Assembly (NCBI RefSeq): GCF_002355275.1
Contig: NZ_CP023449.1
Location: 620,001-684,000, forward strand
From: Rhizorhabdus dicambivorans
GTDB lineage: Bacteria; Pseudomonadota; Alphaproteobacteria; Sphingomonadales; Sphingomonadaceae
Reading direction: 5' to 3'
Length of the DNA: 64,000 bases
Part shown: piece after piece, positions 35,695-43,198 of the stretch
Numbering within the stretch: the stretch's first letter is position 1
How the letters are laid out: the number at the start of each line of letters is the position of its first letter
The notes under the pieces: generated by a model
What the model saw: the letters and a program-made list of their open reading frames with translations, nothing else
The model's database searches: none
Told to the model about the DNA's origin: nothing
Program-made: the position numbers and the translations under genes

Positions 35695-36372
35695 ATGTCG
35701 GGGGCGCCGATGACGCGATATCGCTGCGTGATGCTCCGCCGCAGCGGTGCTTCGGAGATTCGCGTCGTCCGGGCCGAGGATGAGGCCGCCGCCCGCGCGC
35801 AGCTGGCCGCGAAGGGGCTGGAGCCGGTGAGCGTCGAGGCGATCGGGCCGAGCCTGCTCGATGCGCTGCGCGAGAAGAAGCCGGCCCTGCCCGGCTGGCG
35901 CCTGCCGCGATGGAACATCCCGCGCTTACGAGTGCCGCAACAGGGCCTGATCGCGGCGGGACTGATCCTGGCGACCATCCCGGTGAGCACCGCGCTGGGC
36001 GCCTGGGGGCTGACCGCACTGACCCGCTGGCAGGCACATCGGCTGGCACAGCGCGAGGCGCCGGCGTTGGCCCGCTATGAGCGGGTGGCGCTGGTCGAGG
36101 GTAGCCGCCGCCATGTCATGGCGGTGATGACGTCTCCGCCGGTATCGGCGGTCGTGGTGCGGCTGGCGCGCCTGCTGCCACCGGATACGGGGTTGGCCGC
36201 GGTCTCGCTCGATGAGGGCGGTGCCCTCGTCATCGAGGTCGAGACTCCCGATCCCGATGCGCTACGCGGCGCGCTGGCCGCCGATCCCCTGTTCGCCGGG
36301 CTCGATGAGGTCGGCCAGACGCGAACCGATGAAGCGACGCTGCAGGTCACGCTGAAGGGGGCGATCCGGTGA
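35695..36372 (+). CDS. T2SS-linked inner-membrane protein: GspF-like leader plus PilN/GspL-like domain
   Basis: A 225-residue protein. Residues 1-60 (MTRYRCVMLRRSGASEIRVV, then AAARAQLAAKGLEPVSVEA) resemble the cytosolic leader of GspF in the same locus (FAYRAVDARGSS, AAARQLLRDRELLPTSVEA). A TM helix lies at about 82-105. The periplasmic part has a coiled stretch and a small alpha-beta domain (VVVRLARLLPPDTGLAAVSL, LVIEVETPDPDALRGALAAD) of the PilN/GspL ferredoxin-like type. Such a fusion is unusual. It overlaps the next gene by GTGA, and all three genes of the module converge on gspD. An ATG at 35710 is an alternative start. Confidence 0.65.
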   Translation: MSGAPMTRYRCVMLRRSGASEIRVVRAEDEAAARAQLAAKGLEPVSVEAIGPSLLDALREKKPALPGWRLPRWNIPRLRVPQQGLIAAGLILATIPVSTALGAWGLTALTRWQAHRLAQREAPALARYERVALVEGSRRHVMAVMTSPPVSAVVVRLARLLPPDTGLAAVSLDEGGALVIEVETPDPDALRGALAADPLFAGLDEVGQTRTDEATLQVTLKGAIR

Positions 36373-36845
36373 TCGCGCTGCTCGATCGGCGCTGGGCGAA
36401 GCCCGCCCTGGCGGTCGGATTGGCGGTGGCCGTGCTGCTGGCATGGACCGGCCTCGAAGCGCTGGGTTCCGCGCGCGGCGATCTTGCTGTGACCGCCGCG
36501 CGTGCGCGGGCCGGTGGCGCCGCGCCGCGCGCCCTGTTGCCGGATGGCCTTGCCCAGACAGGCGATGCTTCGGCGCTGGCGGCGAAGCTGCGCGGGGCGG
36601 CGCTGGCCCGGCGCCTGCTGGTGGAACGGATCGCCGCTGTTGGGCCCTCGGTCGACGCGCCCGCCGAGCTTGCTGTCGACCTCAGCGTGTCGGGGCCGGA
36701 AAGTGATGTGCTGGCTTTCGCGCGGGCGATCGAAACCGGCCGGCCGGCGGTCCGCTTCAGCCGCTGGCGGCTGGCGCGCACCGGGCGTGGCGAGACCGCG
36801 ATCCGCCTCGATGCGCGCGCCGTCGGCTATGGGGAGCCGCGTTGA
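36369..36845 (+). CDS. GspM/PilO-like inner-membrane protein
   Basis: A 158-residue protein with a GTG start overlapping the previous stop. One TM helix (about 11-30, KPALAVGLAVAVLLAWTGLE), a helical stretch, and a C-terminal ferredoxin-like part (LAVDLSVSGPESDVLAFARA, RPAVRFSRWRLARTG, AIRLDARAVGYG). The layout matches GspM/PilO. A separate GspM exists at 42698, so this is a second member. It is weakly conserved as such proteins are; the assignment is by topology and context. Confidence 0.6.
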   Translation: MIALLDRRWAKPALAVGLAVAVLLAWTGLEALGSARGDLAVTAARARAGGAAPRALLPDGLAQTGDASALAAKLRGAALARRLLVERIAAVGPSVDAPAELAVDLSVSGPESDVLAFARAIETGRPAVRFSRWRLARTGRGETAIRLDARAVGYGEPR

Positions 36846-37291
36846 TGCGGGCGCTTTCGCCATGGACGGCCGTGGCAGCCCTGTTCGCGGTGGCGGTTCC
36901 CGCCATGCTGGTCTGGTCGACGCGGCCCACCTATCCTGATGTGGTCCGCCCCGGCGCGACGGTGGTCCCCTCGGCGGTGCCGCCGGCCAACATCGCCGCG
37001 CGTTCGCTGTTCCTGCCGCCGATCGATCCGGCGCGGCTTCCGGAGGTGGAGGGCGCGCCGCAGCTGATCGGCATCGCCGGCCGCCTGCCCGACAAGGCTG
37101 TCGCGATGGTGCGCGCCGCCGACGGGACCACCCGGGTGCTGTCGCCGGGTCAGGCCCATGAAGGCTGGACGCTTGAGAGCCTGTCGCCCGATGCCGCGCT
37201 GTTCACGCGCGGCGGGCGGCGGGTGCGCTCCTTCCTGCCGGCGCCCGAAGCCGAGGCGCCCGACGAGGAGCAGGCAGAAGAGGGGCTATAG
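36845..37291 (+). CDS. GspC-HR/PilP-like protein
   Basis: A 148-residue protein. One TM or signal segment at about 6-25, a Pro-rich linker, then a compact beta domain (APQLIGIAGRLPDKAVAMVR, TRVLSPGQAHEGWTLESLSP, DAALFTRGGRRVRSFLPAP). This is the pattern of the GspC homology region and of PilP, which contact the secretin N0 domain. It lacks a PDZ domain, unlike the second GspC at 39452. The start overlaps the previous stop by one base (TGATG). An acidic tail ends the protein. It faces gspD across a perfect inverted repeat. Confidence 0.65.
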   Translation: MRALSPWTAVAALFAVAVPAMLVWSTRPTYPDVVRPGATVVPSAVPPANIAARSLFLPPIDPARLPEVEGAPQLIGIAGRLPDKAVAMVRAADGTTRVLSPGQAHEGWTLESLSPDAALFTRGGRRVRSFLPAPEAEAPDEEQAEEGL

Positions 37292-37293
37292 TG

Positions 37294-37385
37294 CGTCGCC
37301 CCGGCGGAGGCCGGGGCCGTAGCGATGTTCATCTCCGGCGTGGCGGCAGGAACCGGTGACGGCCCCGGCCTCCGCCGGGGCGACG
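37294..37385. repeat. Perfect 27-bp inverted repeat between convergent T2SS genes
   Basis: Arms at 37294-37320 (core GCCCCGGCGGAGGCCGGGGC) and 37359-37385 are exact reverse complements with a 38-base loop. It sits between the convergent extra module and gspD and probably ends transcription on both strands. The core resembles the repeat at 63123. Confidence 0.75.
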
Positions 37386-37397
37386 CTGCGGGGTGGC

Positions 37398-39440
37398 TCA
37401 ATAAACCCCGGAAATCTCCACCGGCAGGCGGGCGCGGGGCGGTTCGAGGAGCAGCGGGGCATGTTTGCCCAGCATCGCCTCGTCATAGCGGGTGCGCGCA
37501 TATTTGGCTTCGGTGACGGCGCGGGTCGCGGCCTGATCGCGCAATATGGTCGGCTTCAGGAAGACGAACAGGGTGCGCTTCACCTGCGCTTCCCTGCGGC
37601 TCTTGAACAGTTCGCCCAGCACCGGGACATCGCCCAGGATCGGAACCTGGCTCTTGGTCAGCGTCCGGTCGTCGGCGATCAGGCCGCCGAGCACGATCGT
37701 CTGGCCGTCATCGGCGAGCACGGTCGTCTGGATGCTGCGCCGGTTGGTGATGAGGTCGGCCGCGCCGATCACGGCGGGGACGAGCGCCGACACCTCCTGC
37801 GCCACCTCCAGCCGCACGACATTGCCCTGGTGGATGCGCGGCACGACCTTCAGGGTCAGGCCGACGTCCTGGCGCTCGATCGTGGTGAAGGGGTTGAGCG
37901 AGTTGCCGTCGGTGGCGAAGCTGCCTGTGCGGAAGGGGACGTTCTGGCCGACCACGATCTCGGCCGGCTCATTGTCGAGCGTGGTGAGGCTCGGCGTCGA
38001 CAGCAGGTTGGCGCGGGTCGACTGGCCCAATGCCTGGACCAGCACGCTGAAATTGTCGCCCAAGCCGATATTGGCCGATCCGCCATTGGGCGCCACCGCC
38101 ACAGCCGCCGGCGCGCCGATCGCGCCCAGGATGGTGGAGAGCGACACGCCCGGGCCGGTGGTGAAGGAGGTGGCGGCGCCGTCGCCCCGGTTGAGCGCCG
38201 CCGCGCCCAGCCCGAGCTGGACCGAGAGCTGCTCGGCCTCGTCGCCGCTGATCTCGACGATCGCCGCCTCGATCAGCACCTGCGGGCGACGGACATCGAG
38301 CTGGGCGATCAGTGGCTCGACCTCGGCGATCGCGGCGGGGGTGCCGCGCAGCACGATGGCGTTGAGTTCGGGGGCCGGCTGGACGGTCAGCTCGGGAGTC
38401 GAGAAACCCTTCGCGGCGCCGTCTCCATCGCCGGCCGCGGCTGCGGGCGCCTCGGCCCCCCCGCCCAGGGTCGAGGGAGTTGAGCCCAGCGACATCGACG
38501 ATGCCGCCATCCGCGCGTTCGATTCCTGCCGGGTGATCCGGGCGCGGCCGCCGGCCACGGCGCGGGCGACCGGGTTGGTCACCGCGCCCTGCTCGCCCAG
38601 CACGCCGCGCAGCACATCCGTCACCGCTTCGGAATCGCCATTGTTGAGCCGGATCATCCGCGTGACCGGCACCCCAGCGCCCGGCTTGTCGATGGTGCTG
38701 GCAAGGCGGCGGGCCTCGGAAACCATGTTGGGCTCGCCCCGGACGAGGACGATGTTGCTGCGCTCATCGGCGACGACGCGGGGGCCGCCCGTCTGGGTGC
38801 CATCGCCGAACACGCCCTGGATCGCGGCCGCCACATCCTTGGCGTTGGCGTAGCGCAGGGTGATGCTGTCGAATCGGCCGCCCCCCCCATAATCGAGCGC
38901 GCGGGCGAGCGATTCGATGCGGCGGACATTCTCGGCATAGTCGGTGACGATGATCGCGTTCGGGCTCGACATCGCCTCGATGCTGCCGAACTGCGCGACC
39001 AGCGGGCGGAAGACGCGCACCGCCTGCTCGCCCGATACATTCTGGAGCCGGATCATCCGGGTGGTGACGTCTTGCCCCGACAGGCGCCCGCCGACCCCGG
39101 CATCGCGGATCGCGGTGGCCTGCGGGATGATACGCCAGGCGCGGCCCGAGCGGACGGCGGCGAAGCCATGGACCCTGAGCACTGACTGGAACAGGTCCCA
39201 CACCCCATCGACCGACAGGGGCTCGGCGGAGGTGACGTTGACGGTTCCCTTCACCGCCGGGTCGAGGATCAGGGTGCGGCCGGTGATCCGGGAGATTTGC
39301 TCGGCGACGTCGGATATCTCCACCGCGCGCATGTTGACGACCACGTCGGCGGGCTGGGCCGCGCCCTGGGCCAGAACCGGCGTCGCCACCAGCGAGGCGG
39401 CCACCAGGGCGGAGAGGGCGGTTCGGGCGGGGAGATACAC
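37398..39440 (-). CDS. gspD: Type II secretion secretin GspD
   Basis: A 680-residue outer-membrane secretin. GTG start at 39440 with GAGG nine bases upstream, then signal YLPARTALSALVAASLVATP ending before AQG. The N0 domain (VVNMRAVEISDVAEQISRIT) and three N1-N3 repeats (for example TRMIRLQNVSGEQAVRVFRP and TRMIRLNNGDSEAVTDVLRG) are followed by the C-domain (VLIEAAIVEISGDEAEQLSV, VPILGDVPVLGELF, FLKPTILRD). There is an Ala/Gly-rich N3 insert. It is the last gene of the gspG-H-I-C-D operon. Confidence 0.95.
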   Translation of the reverse strand: MYLPARTALSALVAASLVATPVLAQGAAQPADVVVNMRAVEISDVAEQISRITGRTLILDPAVKGTVNVTSAEPLSVDGVWDLFQSVLRVHGFAAVRSGRAWRIIPQATAIRDAGVGGRLSGQDVTTRMIRLQNVSGEQAVRVFRPLVAQFGSIEAMSSPNAIIVTDYAENVRRIESLARALDYGGGGRFDSITLRYANAKDVAAAIQGVFGDGTQTGGPRVVADERSNIVLVRGEPNMVSEARRLASTIDKPGAGVPVTRMIRLNNGDSEAVTDVLRGVLGEQGAVTNPVARAVAGGRARITRQESNARMAASSMSLGSTPSTLGGGAEAPAAAAGDGDGAAKGFSTPELTVQPAPELNAIVLRGTPAAIAEVEPLIAQLDVRRPQVLIEAAIVEISGDEAEQLSVQLGLGAAALNRGDGAATSFTTGPGVSLSTILGAIGAPAAVAVAPNGGSANIGLGDNFSVLVQALGQSTRANLLSTPSLTTLDNEPAEIVVGQNVPFRTGSFATDGNSLNPFTTIERQDVGLTLKVVPRIHQGNVVRLEVAQEVSALVPAVIGAADLITNRRSIQTTVLADDGQTIVLGGLIADDRTLTKSQVPILGDVPVLGELFKSRREAQVKRTLFVFLKPTILRDQAATRAVTEAKYARTRYDEAMLGKHAPLLLEPPRARLPVEISGVY

Positions 39441-39451
39441 GGTGCTGATCC

Positions 39452-40282
39452 TCAACGGAGAGCGAAAGAGAAGGAGATGCGCTTGCCGCCGCGCAGCACA
39501 TCGACCTGCGCCGGGCCGGCCATCGCCTGGGCGATGAGCTGGCGGTCGCTGGCGACGGCGGTGGCGGGCAGGCCGTTGATGCGCTCGATGACGTCGCCGG
39601 GCTGGAGCCCCGCCCGGCGCGCTTCCGGCGAAGGCTCGGCGCCGATCCGGTAGGCACCGGCGGCGGGTGCCGCGCCGAGCTTCTGGAGCAGATCGAGCGG
39701 GCCGGCTCCGGCGGTGGCGGCCGGCGGCGGGGCAATGGCCTGCATCGGCTGCGTGCCCGATCCGTCGGATGGGCCGGTCGCGGGAACGCCGGTGATAACG
39801 GGCGAGGCGGGGGGGGGCGCGGCTGCGGGCGGCGCCCCCCCTGCCGATACGCGCGGCAGATCGAGCCGTTCGAGCCGACCGTTGACCCGCAGCAGCACGC
39901 GATCGAGCGCGATCTCCTCGATCGTGGCGCCGCCGGGCACCGCCTGCCCGATCGCATAGGCAACCGGCTGGCCGCCGGCCGGGGCGATCAGTGCGGAGGA
40001 GGCCGATCGCGGATCGGCGAGGATCACGCCGCGCAGGACAAGGGCGAGGGCGGTCGGCTGGGCCGAGCCGGCATCGGGCCGGCCGAAAGGGGCCAGCGCC
40101 AGTGCGGGCGCGATGTCGGCGGCGGGGGCCGGCGGCGTCGCCGGGCCGGCTGCCGGGGGCGGGGCGGCGGCGGGGCGCGCTCCGACCAGCCGCCAGGTCA
40201 GCCCGGCAAGGGCGACGGCGACCGAGGCGATCACCAGCCCGGTGAAGATGTCGGCGGCGCGGGAGGCCTGGCGCGGGGTCAT
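39452..40282 (-). CDS. gspC: Type II secretion protein GspC with PDZ domain
   Basis: A 276-residue bitopic protein. TM helix at about 13-33, a long Ala/Pro linker, an HR domain (ALVLRGVILADPRSASSALI, VPGGATIEEIALDRVLLRVN), a second Pro-rich linker and a C-terminal PDZ domain (YRIGAEPSPEARRAGLQPGD, VIERINGLPATAVASDRQL). It links the inner-membrane platform to the secretin and helps select substrates. It overlaps gspI by ATGA and lies 11 bp before the gspD GTG. Confidence 0.92.
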   Translation of the reverse strand: MTPRQASRAADIFTGLVIASVAVALAGLTWRLVGARPAAAPPPAAGPATPPAPAADIAPALALAPFGRPDAGSAQPTALALVLRGVILADPRSASSALIAPAGGQPVAYAIGQAVPGGATIEEIALDRVLLRVNGRLERLDLPRVSAGGAPPAAAPPPASPVITGVPATGPSDGSGTQPMQAIAPPPAATAGAGPLDLLQKLGAAPAAGAYRIGAEPSPEARRAGLQPGDVIERINGLPATAVASDRQLIAQAMAGPAQVDVLRGGKRISFSFALR

Positions 40283-40650
40283 CGCGTCGTCGTGCCCTTG
40301 TCGCGGAAGCCGTCGAGCGTGACGAGCGGTGCCCTGCCGCCGACGTCCGACACGGCGACCTGCACCTTGGCGAGGTCGGGATCGTCGGTGGCACTTTCGC
40401 TAACCACGACGTTCCAGCGCTGGCCCAGCATCTCCACGACCGAGGGACCGGCGCGCGCGCCGGGCAGCGCCAGCTCGGCCAGCCGGTTCTGCGCGACGAG
40501 CTGCGCGGCGGCGCGGCGTTCGAGGCCACGGATCGAATCGACATGCGCTTCCGCCGCGCGCACCAGCCCCGCGGCGGCGATGGCAAGCACCAGCAGCGCC
40601 ACCAGCGCCTCGATCAGGGAGAACCCCTCCTGCCCCGCCCGCGCGATCAT
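40279..40650 (-). CDS. gspI: Minor pseudopilin GspI
   Basis: A 123-residue pseudopilin with the prepilin peptidase site EG/FSLIEALVALLVLAIAAAG, Glu5 of the mature form being present. The remainder (RRAAAQLVAQNRLAELALPG, VVVSESATDDPDLAKVQVAV) fits GspI, part of the pseudopilus tip with GspJ and GspK. Overlaps gspH and gspC by ATGA on either side. Confidence 0.88.
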   Translation of the reverse strand: MIARAGQEGFSLIEALVALLVLAIAAAGLVRAAEAHVDSIRGLERRAAAQLVAQNRLAELALPGARAGPSVVEMLGQRWNVVVSESATDDPDLAKVQVAVSDVGGRAPLVTLDGFRDKGTTTR

Positions 40651-41108
40651 GCGGCGGGCGCCGCGACGGGGGTGGCGGACAGCCCGTCATAGACCACAAG
40701 CCAGCGATCATCCCCGGCCTTCAGCCCGATCGCGGCGGGGACCCCGCTGCCGTCGACGCCGAGCAGCAGCGGCGGGGTGCGGCGGCCCATGTCGAGGCGG
40801 ATGCCGGCGGGCAGGCGGTGGCGGGCATGGCCGTCATCGCTGCCCTCGCGCCACGCCGCGCCGTCGCCGTCGAGGAAGGCATAGCTCTTCGCATCCCAGG
40901 TGAAGGCGACCGGGCGATCCGACACCATCGCCTCGTCGGCCACCGACTGGAGCCGGGACGAGAGGCGCCGCGCCTCCGATTCGACGCTGGGCGCGCGGGT
41001 GGCGGCACCGATGCCGAGCGCGGTCGCGCCGGCGGCGACGCCGATGATGGCGAGCACCGCCAGCATCTCGACCAGGGTCATGCCCGATTCGCCCCCACGC
41101 GATTCCAT
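40647..41108 (-). CDS. gspH: Minor pseudopilin GspH
   Basis: A 153-residue pseudopilin. The site is SG/MTLVEMLAVLAIIGVAAG, with Glu5. The beta-rich C-terminal part (RPVAFTWDAKSYAFLDGDGA, RLPAGIRLDMGRRTPPLLLG) fits the GspH domain. It starts one base inside the gspG stop (TGATG) and overlaps gspI by ATGA. Confidence 0.88.
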   Translation of the reverse strand: MESRGGESGMTLVEMLAVLAIIGVAAGATALGIGAATRAPSVESEARRLSSRLQSVADEAMVSDRPVAFTWDAKSYAFLDGDGAAWREGSDDGHARHRLPAGIRLDMGRRTPPLLLGVDGSGVPAAIGLKAGDDRWLVVYDGLSATPVAAPAA

Positions 41109-41590
41109 CAGGGCGCTTTAGCATCCAGATCGGCGTCGAGTCCCTCGCCACCGGGCTTGCCGTCCTTGCCGAGACTCATCAGGTCGAAGCCGCCGCCCGC
41201 GCCGGGGTAACGATAGACATAGGGCCGCTGCCACGGATCGACCGGCGCCCGTTCCAGATAGCCCTCGGGCGACCAGTTGCGCGGCTCGGGCGCGGTTGTC
41301 GGCTTGGCGGACAGCGCGGCCAGGCCCTGCTCTGTCGTCGGATAATCGCCATTGTCGAGCCGGTACATCTTCAGCGCGGCGGAGATGGTGCGCATGTCGG
41401 TCTTGGCGGTCGTCACCCGTGCCTCATCGGGCCGGTTGGCGACGTTCATCACGATCATCCCGGCGATCACGCCGATGATGACCAGCACCACCAGCATCTC
41501 GATCAGGGTGAGGCCGGCCTCGCGATCCGAAATCGCGCGCTGCCCGCGATGTTCGGGCTCGTCATGAAAGTGTTGCGAAACTATGATCAT
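41108..41590 (-). CDS. gspG: Major pseudopilin GspG
   Basis: A 160-residue protein. After an unusually long basic/acidic leader the site is AG/LTLIEMLVVLVIIGVIAG. The calcium-site region and C-terminus are typical (YRLDNGDYPTTEQGLAALSA, YLERAPVDPWQRPYVYRYPG, FDLMSLGKDGKPGGEG). The start could be ATG 41590 or ATG 41623, which would overlap the divergent gspL start; ribosome sites are weak for both. It heads the gspG-H-I-C-D operon. Confidence 0.92.
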   Translation of the reverse strand: MIIVSQHFHDEPEHRGQRAISDREAGLTLIEMLVVLVIIGVIAGMIVMNVANRPDEARVTTAKTDMRTISAALKMYRLDNGDYPTTEQGLAALSAKPTTAPEPRNWSPEGYLERAPVDPWQRPYVYRYPGAGGGFDLMSLGKDGKPGGEGLDADLDAKAP

Positions 41591-41612
41591 GGGCGCGCTA
41601 TGAGATACATCG

Positions 41613-41630
41613 ATGAAACTCATGTTACAG
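41613..41630 (-). promoter_or_regulatory. Degenerate Pho-box-like site between gspG and gspL
   Basis: Read on the minus strand, CTGTAAC-ATGA-GTTTCAT matches the direct repeat CTGTCAT-N4-CTGTCAT at 10 of 14 positions. It lies 23 bp upstream of the gspG ATG and overlaps the gspL start codon. This is weak evidence alone, listed because two better sites lie at 53768 and 54481. Confidence 0.25.
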
Positions 41631-42701
41631 TCGCCTAGCATAGCGCCCGCTTTCGCGCGGATAAAAAATGCGCTCGCCGACCGCGCGGCCGGGGGCGTGT
41701 GGATGCTGGACGGTGGCGTGCCGCACGCCATTGCGGCCAGTGCCGCCCGCGATCTGCTGCTGGTTCCCGCCGAACAGGTGTTGGTGCTGGGGGCGGCACT
41801 TCCCCTGCCGTCGCGGGCCAAGCGGATCGCCGCGCTGCCCTTCGCGATCGAAGACCGGATCGCGGCCCGTGCCGATCAGGTCCATCTCGCGCTGGGCGCG
41901 CAGGGGCCGGGCGGAGAATGGCTGGCCGGGGTGGTCGATCCCGCGCTGATGGCGGGCTGGGTCGCGGAGGCCGAGGCCGCCGGGCTCGGCGACGCCACGA
42001 TCATGCCGGATGCGCTGGCGCTGCCGCTGCCCGAGCCGGGGTGCTGGAGCGTCCACCGGATCGGCGCGCGCATATTGGCGCGGCTGCCAGACGGCACCGG
42101 CTTCGCGGCGATGGAGCCGCTGTTCCTGTCGATCTGGGCCGCAGCGGGCAGGCCCGAATGCGACGAGGCAGGCTTCGGCGATGCGGCCATTCCGATCGCG
42201 CTGGACCTGCGACAGGGCATCTTCGCCCGCCCGCGCCAGGGGCTATCGCGCACCGCGCGGCGGGTGGCGCTGGTCGCGGCTGGTGGATTGCTGGCCCATG
42301 GCGCGATCGCCACCGCCGACACCTTCGCCCTGCGCTCGATCGCGGCCAAGCGCGGCGCCGAGCTGACCGCCCAGCTCAACGCTTCGGCGCCCGGCCGCTT
42401 CACCGGCAGCGATCCGCATGAGGCCGCCGCCGTCGCCGCCGAGATATTGCCGGCAGGCGGCACCGCGCCGCCCGGCGCGCTGCTGCCGCTGCTGACCCGT
42501 GCGTCCGCCGCGCTGGCGCCGTTCGGCGGCGCGGTGACGGTGCGGGCGATGCGGTTCGACGAGGCGGGGCGGAGCCTGCGCTTCGATTGCGATTCGGCCG
42601 ATCCGGGTGCGGCACGCGGCATCGTCGACGCGCTCCGCCAGGCGGGGCTGAACGGGCGATTCGAAGGCGACAGCCTGATCGTGACGGGAGGGGCCGCATG
42701 A
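41613..42701 (+). CDS. gspL: Type II secretion protein GspL
   Basis: A 362-residue bitopic protein. The cytosolic actin-like part (about 1-220; LLLVPAEQVLVLGAALPLPS, KRIAALPFAIEDRIAARADQ) binds GspE. One TM helix at about 222-240 is followed by a periplasmic ferredoxin-like domain. Starts at 41613 or ATG 41622. Divergent from gspG with only 22 bp between starts, so the promoters must extend into coding sequence. Overlaps gspM by ATGA. Confidence 0.88.
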   Translation: MKLMLQSPSIAPAFARIKNALADRAAGGVWMLDGGVPHAIAASAARDLLLVPAEQVLVLGAALPLPSRAKRIAALPFAIEDRIAARADQVHLALGAQGPGGEWLAGVVDPALMAGWVAEAEAAGLGDATIMPDALALPLPEPGCWSVHRIGARILARLPDGTGFAAMEPLFLSIWAAAGRPECDEAGFGDAAIPIALDLRQGIFARPRQGLSRTARRVALVAAGGLLAHGAIATADTFALRSIAAKRGAELTAQLNASAPGRFTGSDPHEAAAVAAEILPAGGTAPPGALLPLLTRASAALAPFGGAVTVRAMRFDEAGRSLRFDCDSADPGAARGIVDALRQAGLNGRFEGDSLIVTGGAA

Positions 42702-43198
42702 CCCTCGACTTCGCCACCCTCTTCCCCACCGCCGAGCCGGCGCGGCAGAAGCTGGTCGGCTGGTGGCAGGCGCGCAGCCGGCGCGAGCAGATTCTCCTCG
42801 CGGTGATGGGTGCGCTGATCGCGCTGTGGCTGCTGATCAGCCTGATCGTCCTGCCGATCCAGCGCGCCCGTGCCGAGGCGCTCGCCGATATCCGCACCTA
42901 TGAAGCGCTGACCGCGCGGCTGCGCAGCGCCGGGACGATCGGATCGCAGCCCGTGACGGTGCAGGGCGGCCCGCCGGCGCAGATATTGTCGACCACCGCC
43001 GCCACCTTCGGGATCGTTCCGGTGGTCAATGGCGATGGCTCCGACCTGAGCGTGACTGTCGCCGACGCGCCCTATGATTCGCTGCTGCGCTGGATCGCGG
43101 CGGTCGAGCAGGGCAGCCGGCTGCGCGTCACCGCCCTGCGGATCGAGCGCCGGCCGACCAGCGGCTTCGTCTCGGCATCGCTGGTGGTGCGGCCATGA
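42698..43198 (+). CDS. gspM: Type II secretion protein GspM
   Basis: A 166-residue inner-membrane protein. A cytosolic N-terminus with the typical WWQARSRREQILLAVMGALI leading into one TM helix (about 29-52), a coiled stretch, and a ferredoxin-like C-terminus (SVTVADAPYDSLLRWIAAVE). It partners GspL in the assembly platform. It overlaps gspL and gspE by ATGA. Confidence 0.9.
   Translation: MTLDFATLFPTAEPARQKLVGWWQARSRREQILLAVMGALIALWLLISLIVLPIQRARAEALADIRTYEALTARLRSAGTIGSQPVTVQGGPPAQILSTTAATFGIVPVVNGDGSDLSVTVADAPYDSLLRWIAAVEQGSRLRVTALRIERRPTSGFVSASLVVRP

Noticed and set aside
37398-40586. 1062-codon frame suggesting a fusion of GspD with an upstream protein
   Set aside because: The upstream part is the shadow frame of gspC and gspI. 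A signal peptide and ribosome site place the GspD start at GTG 39440.
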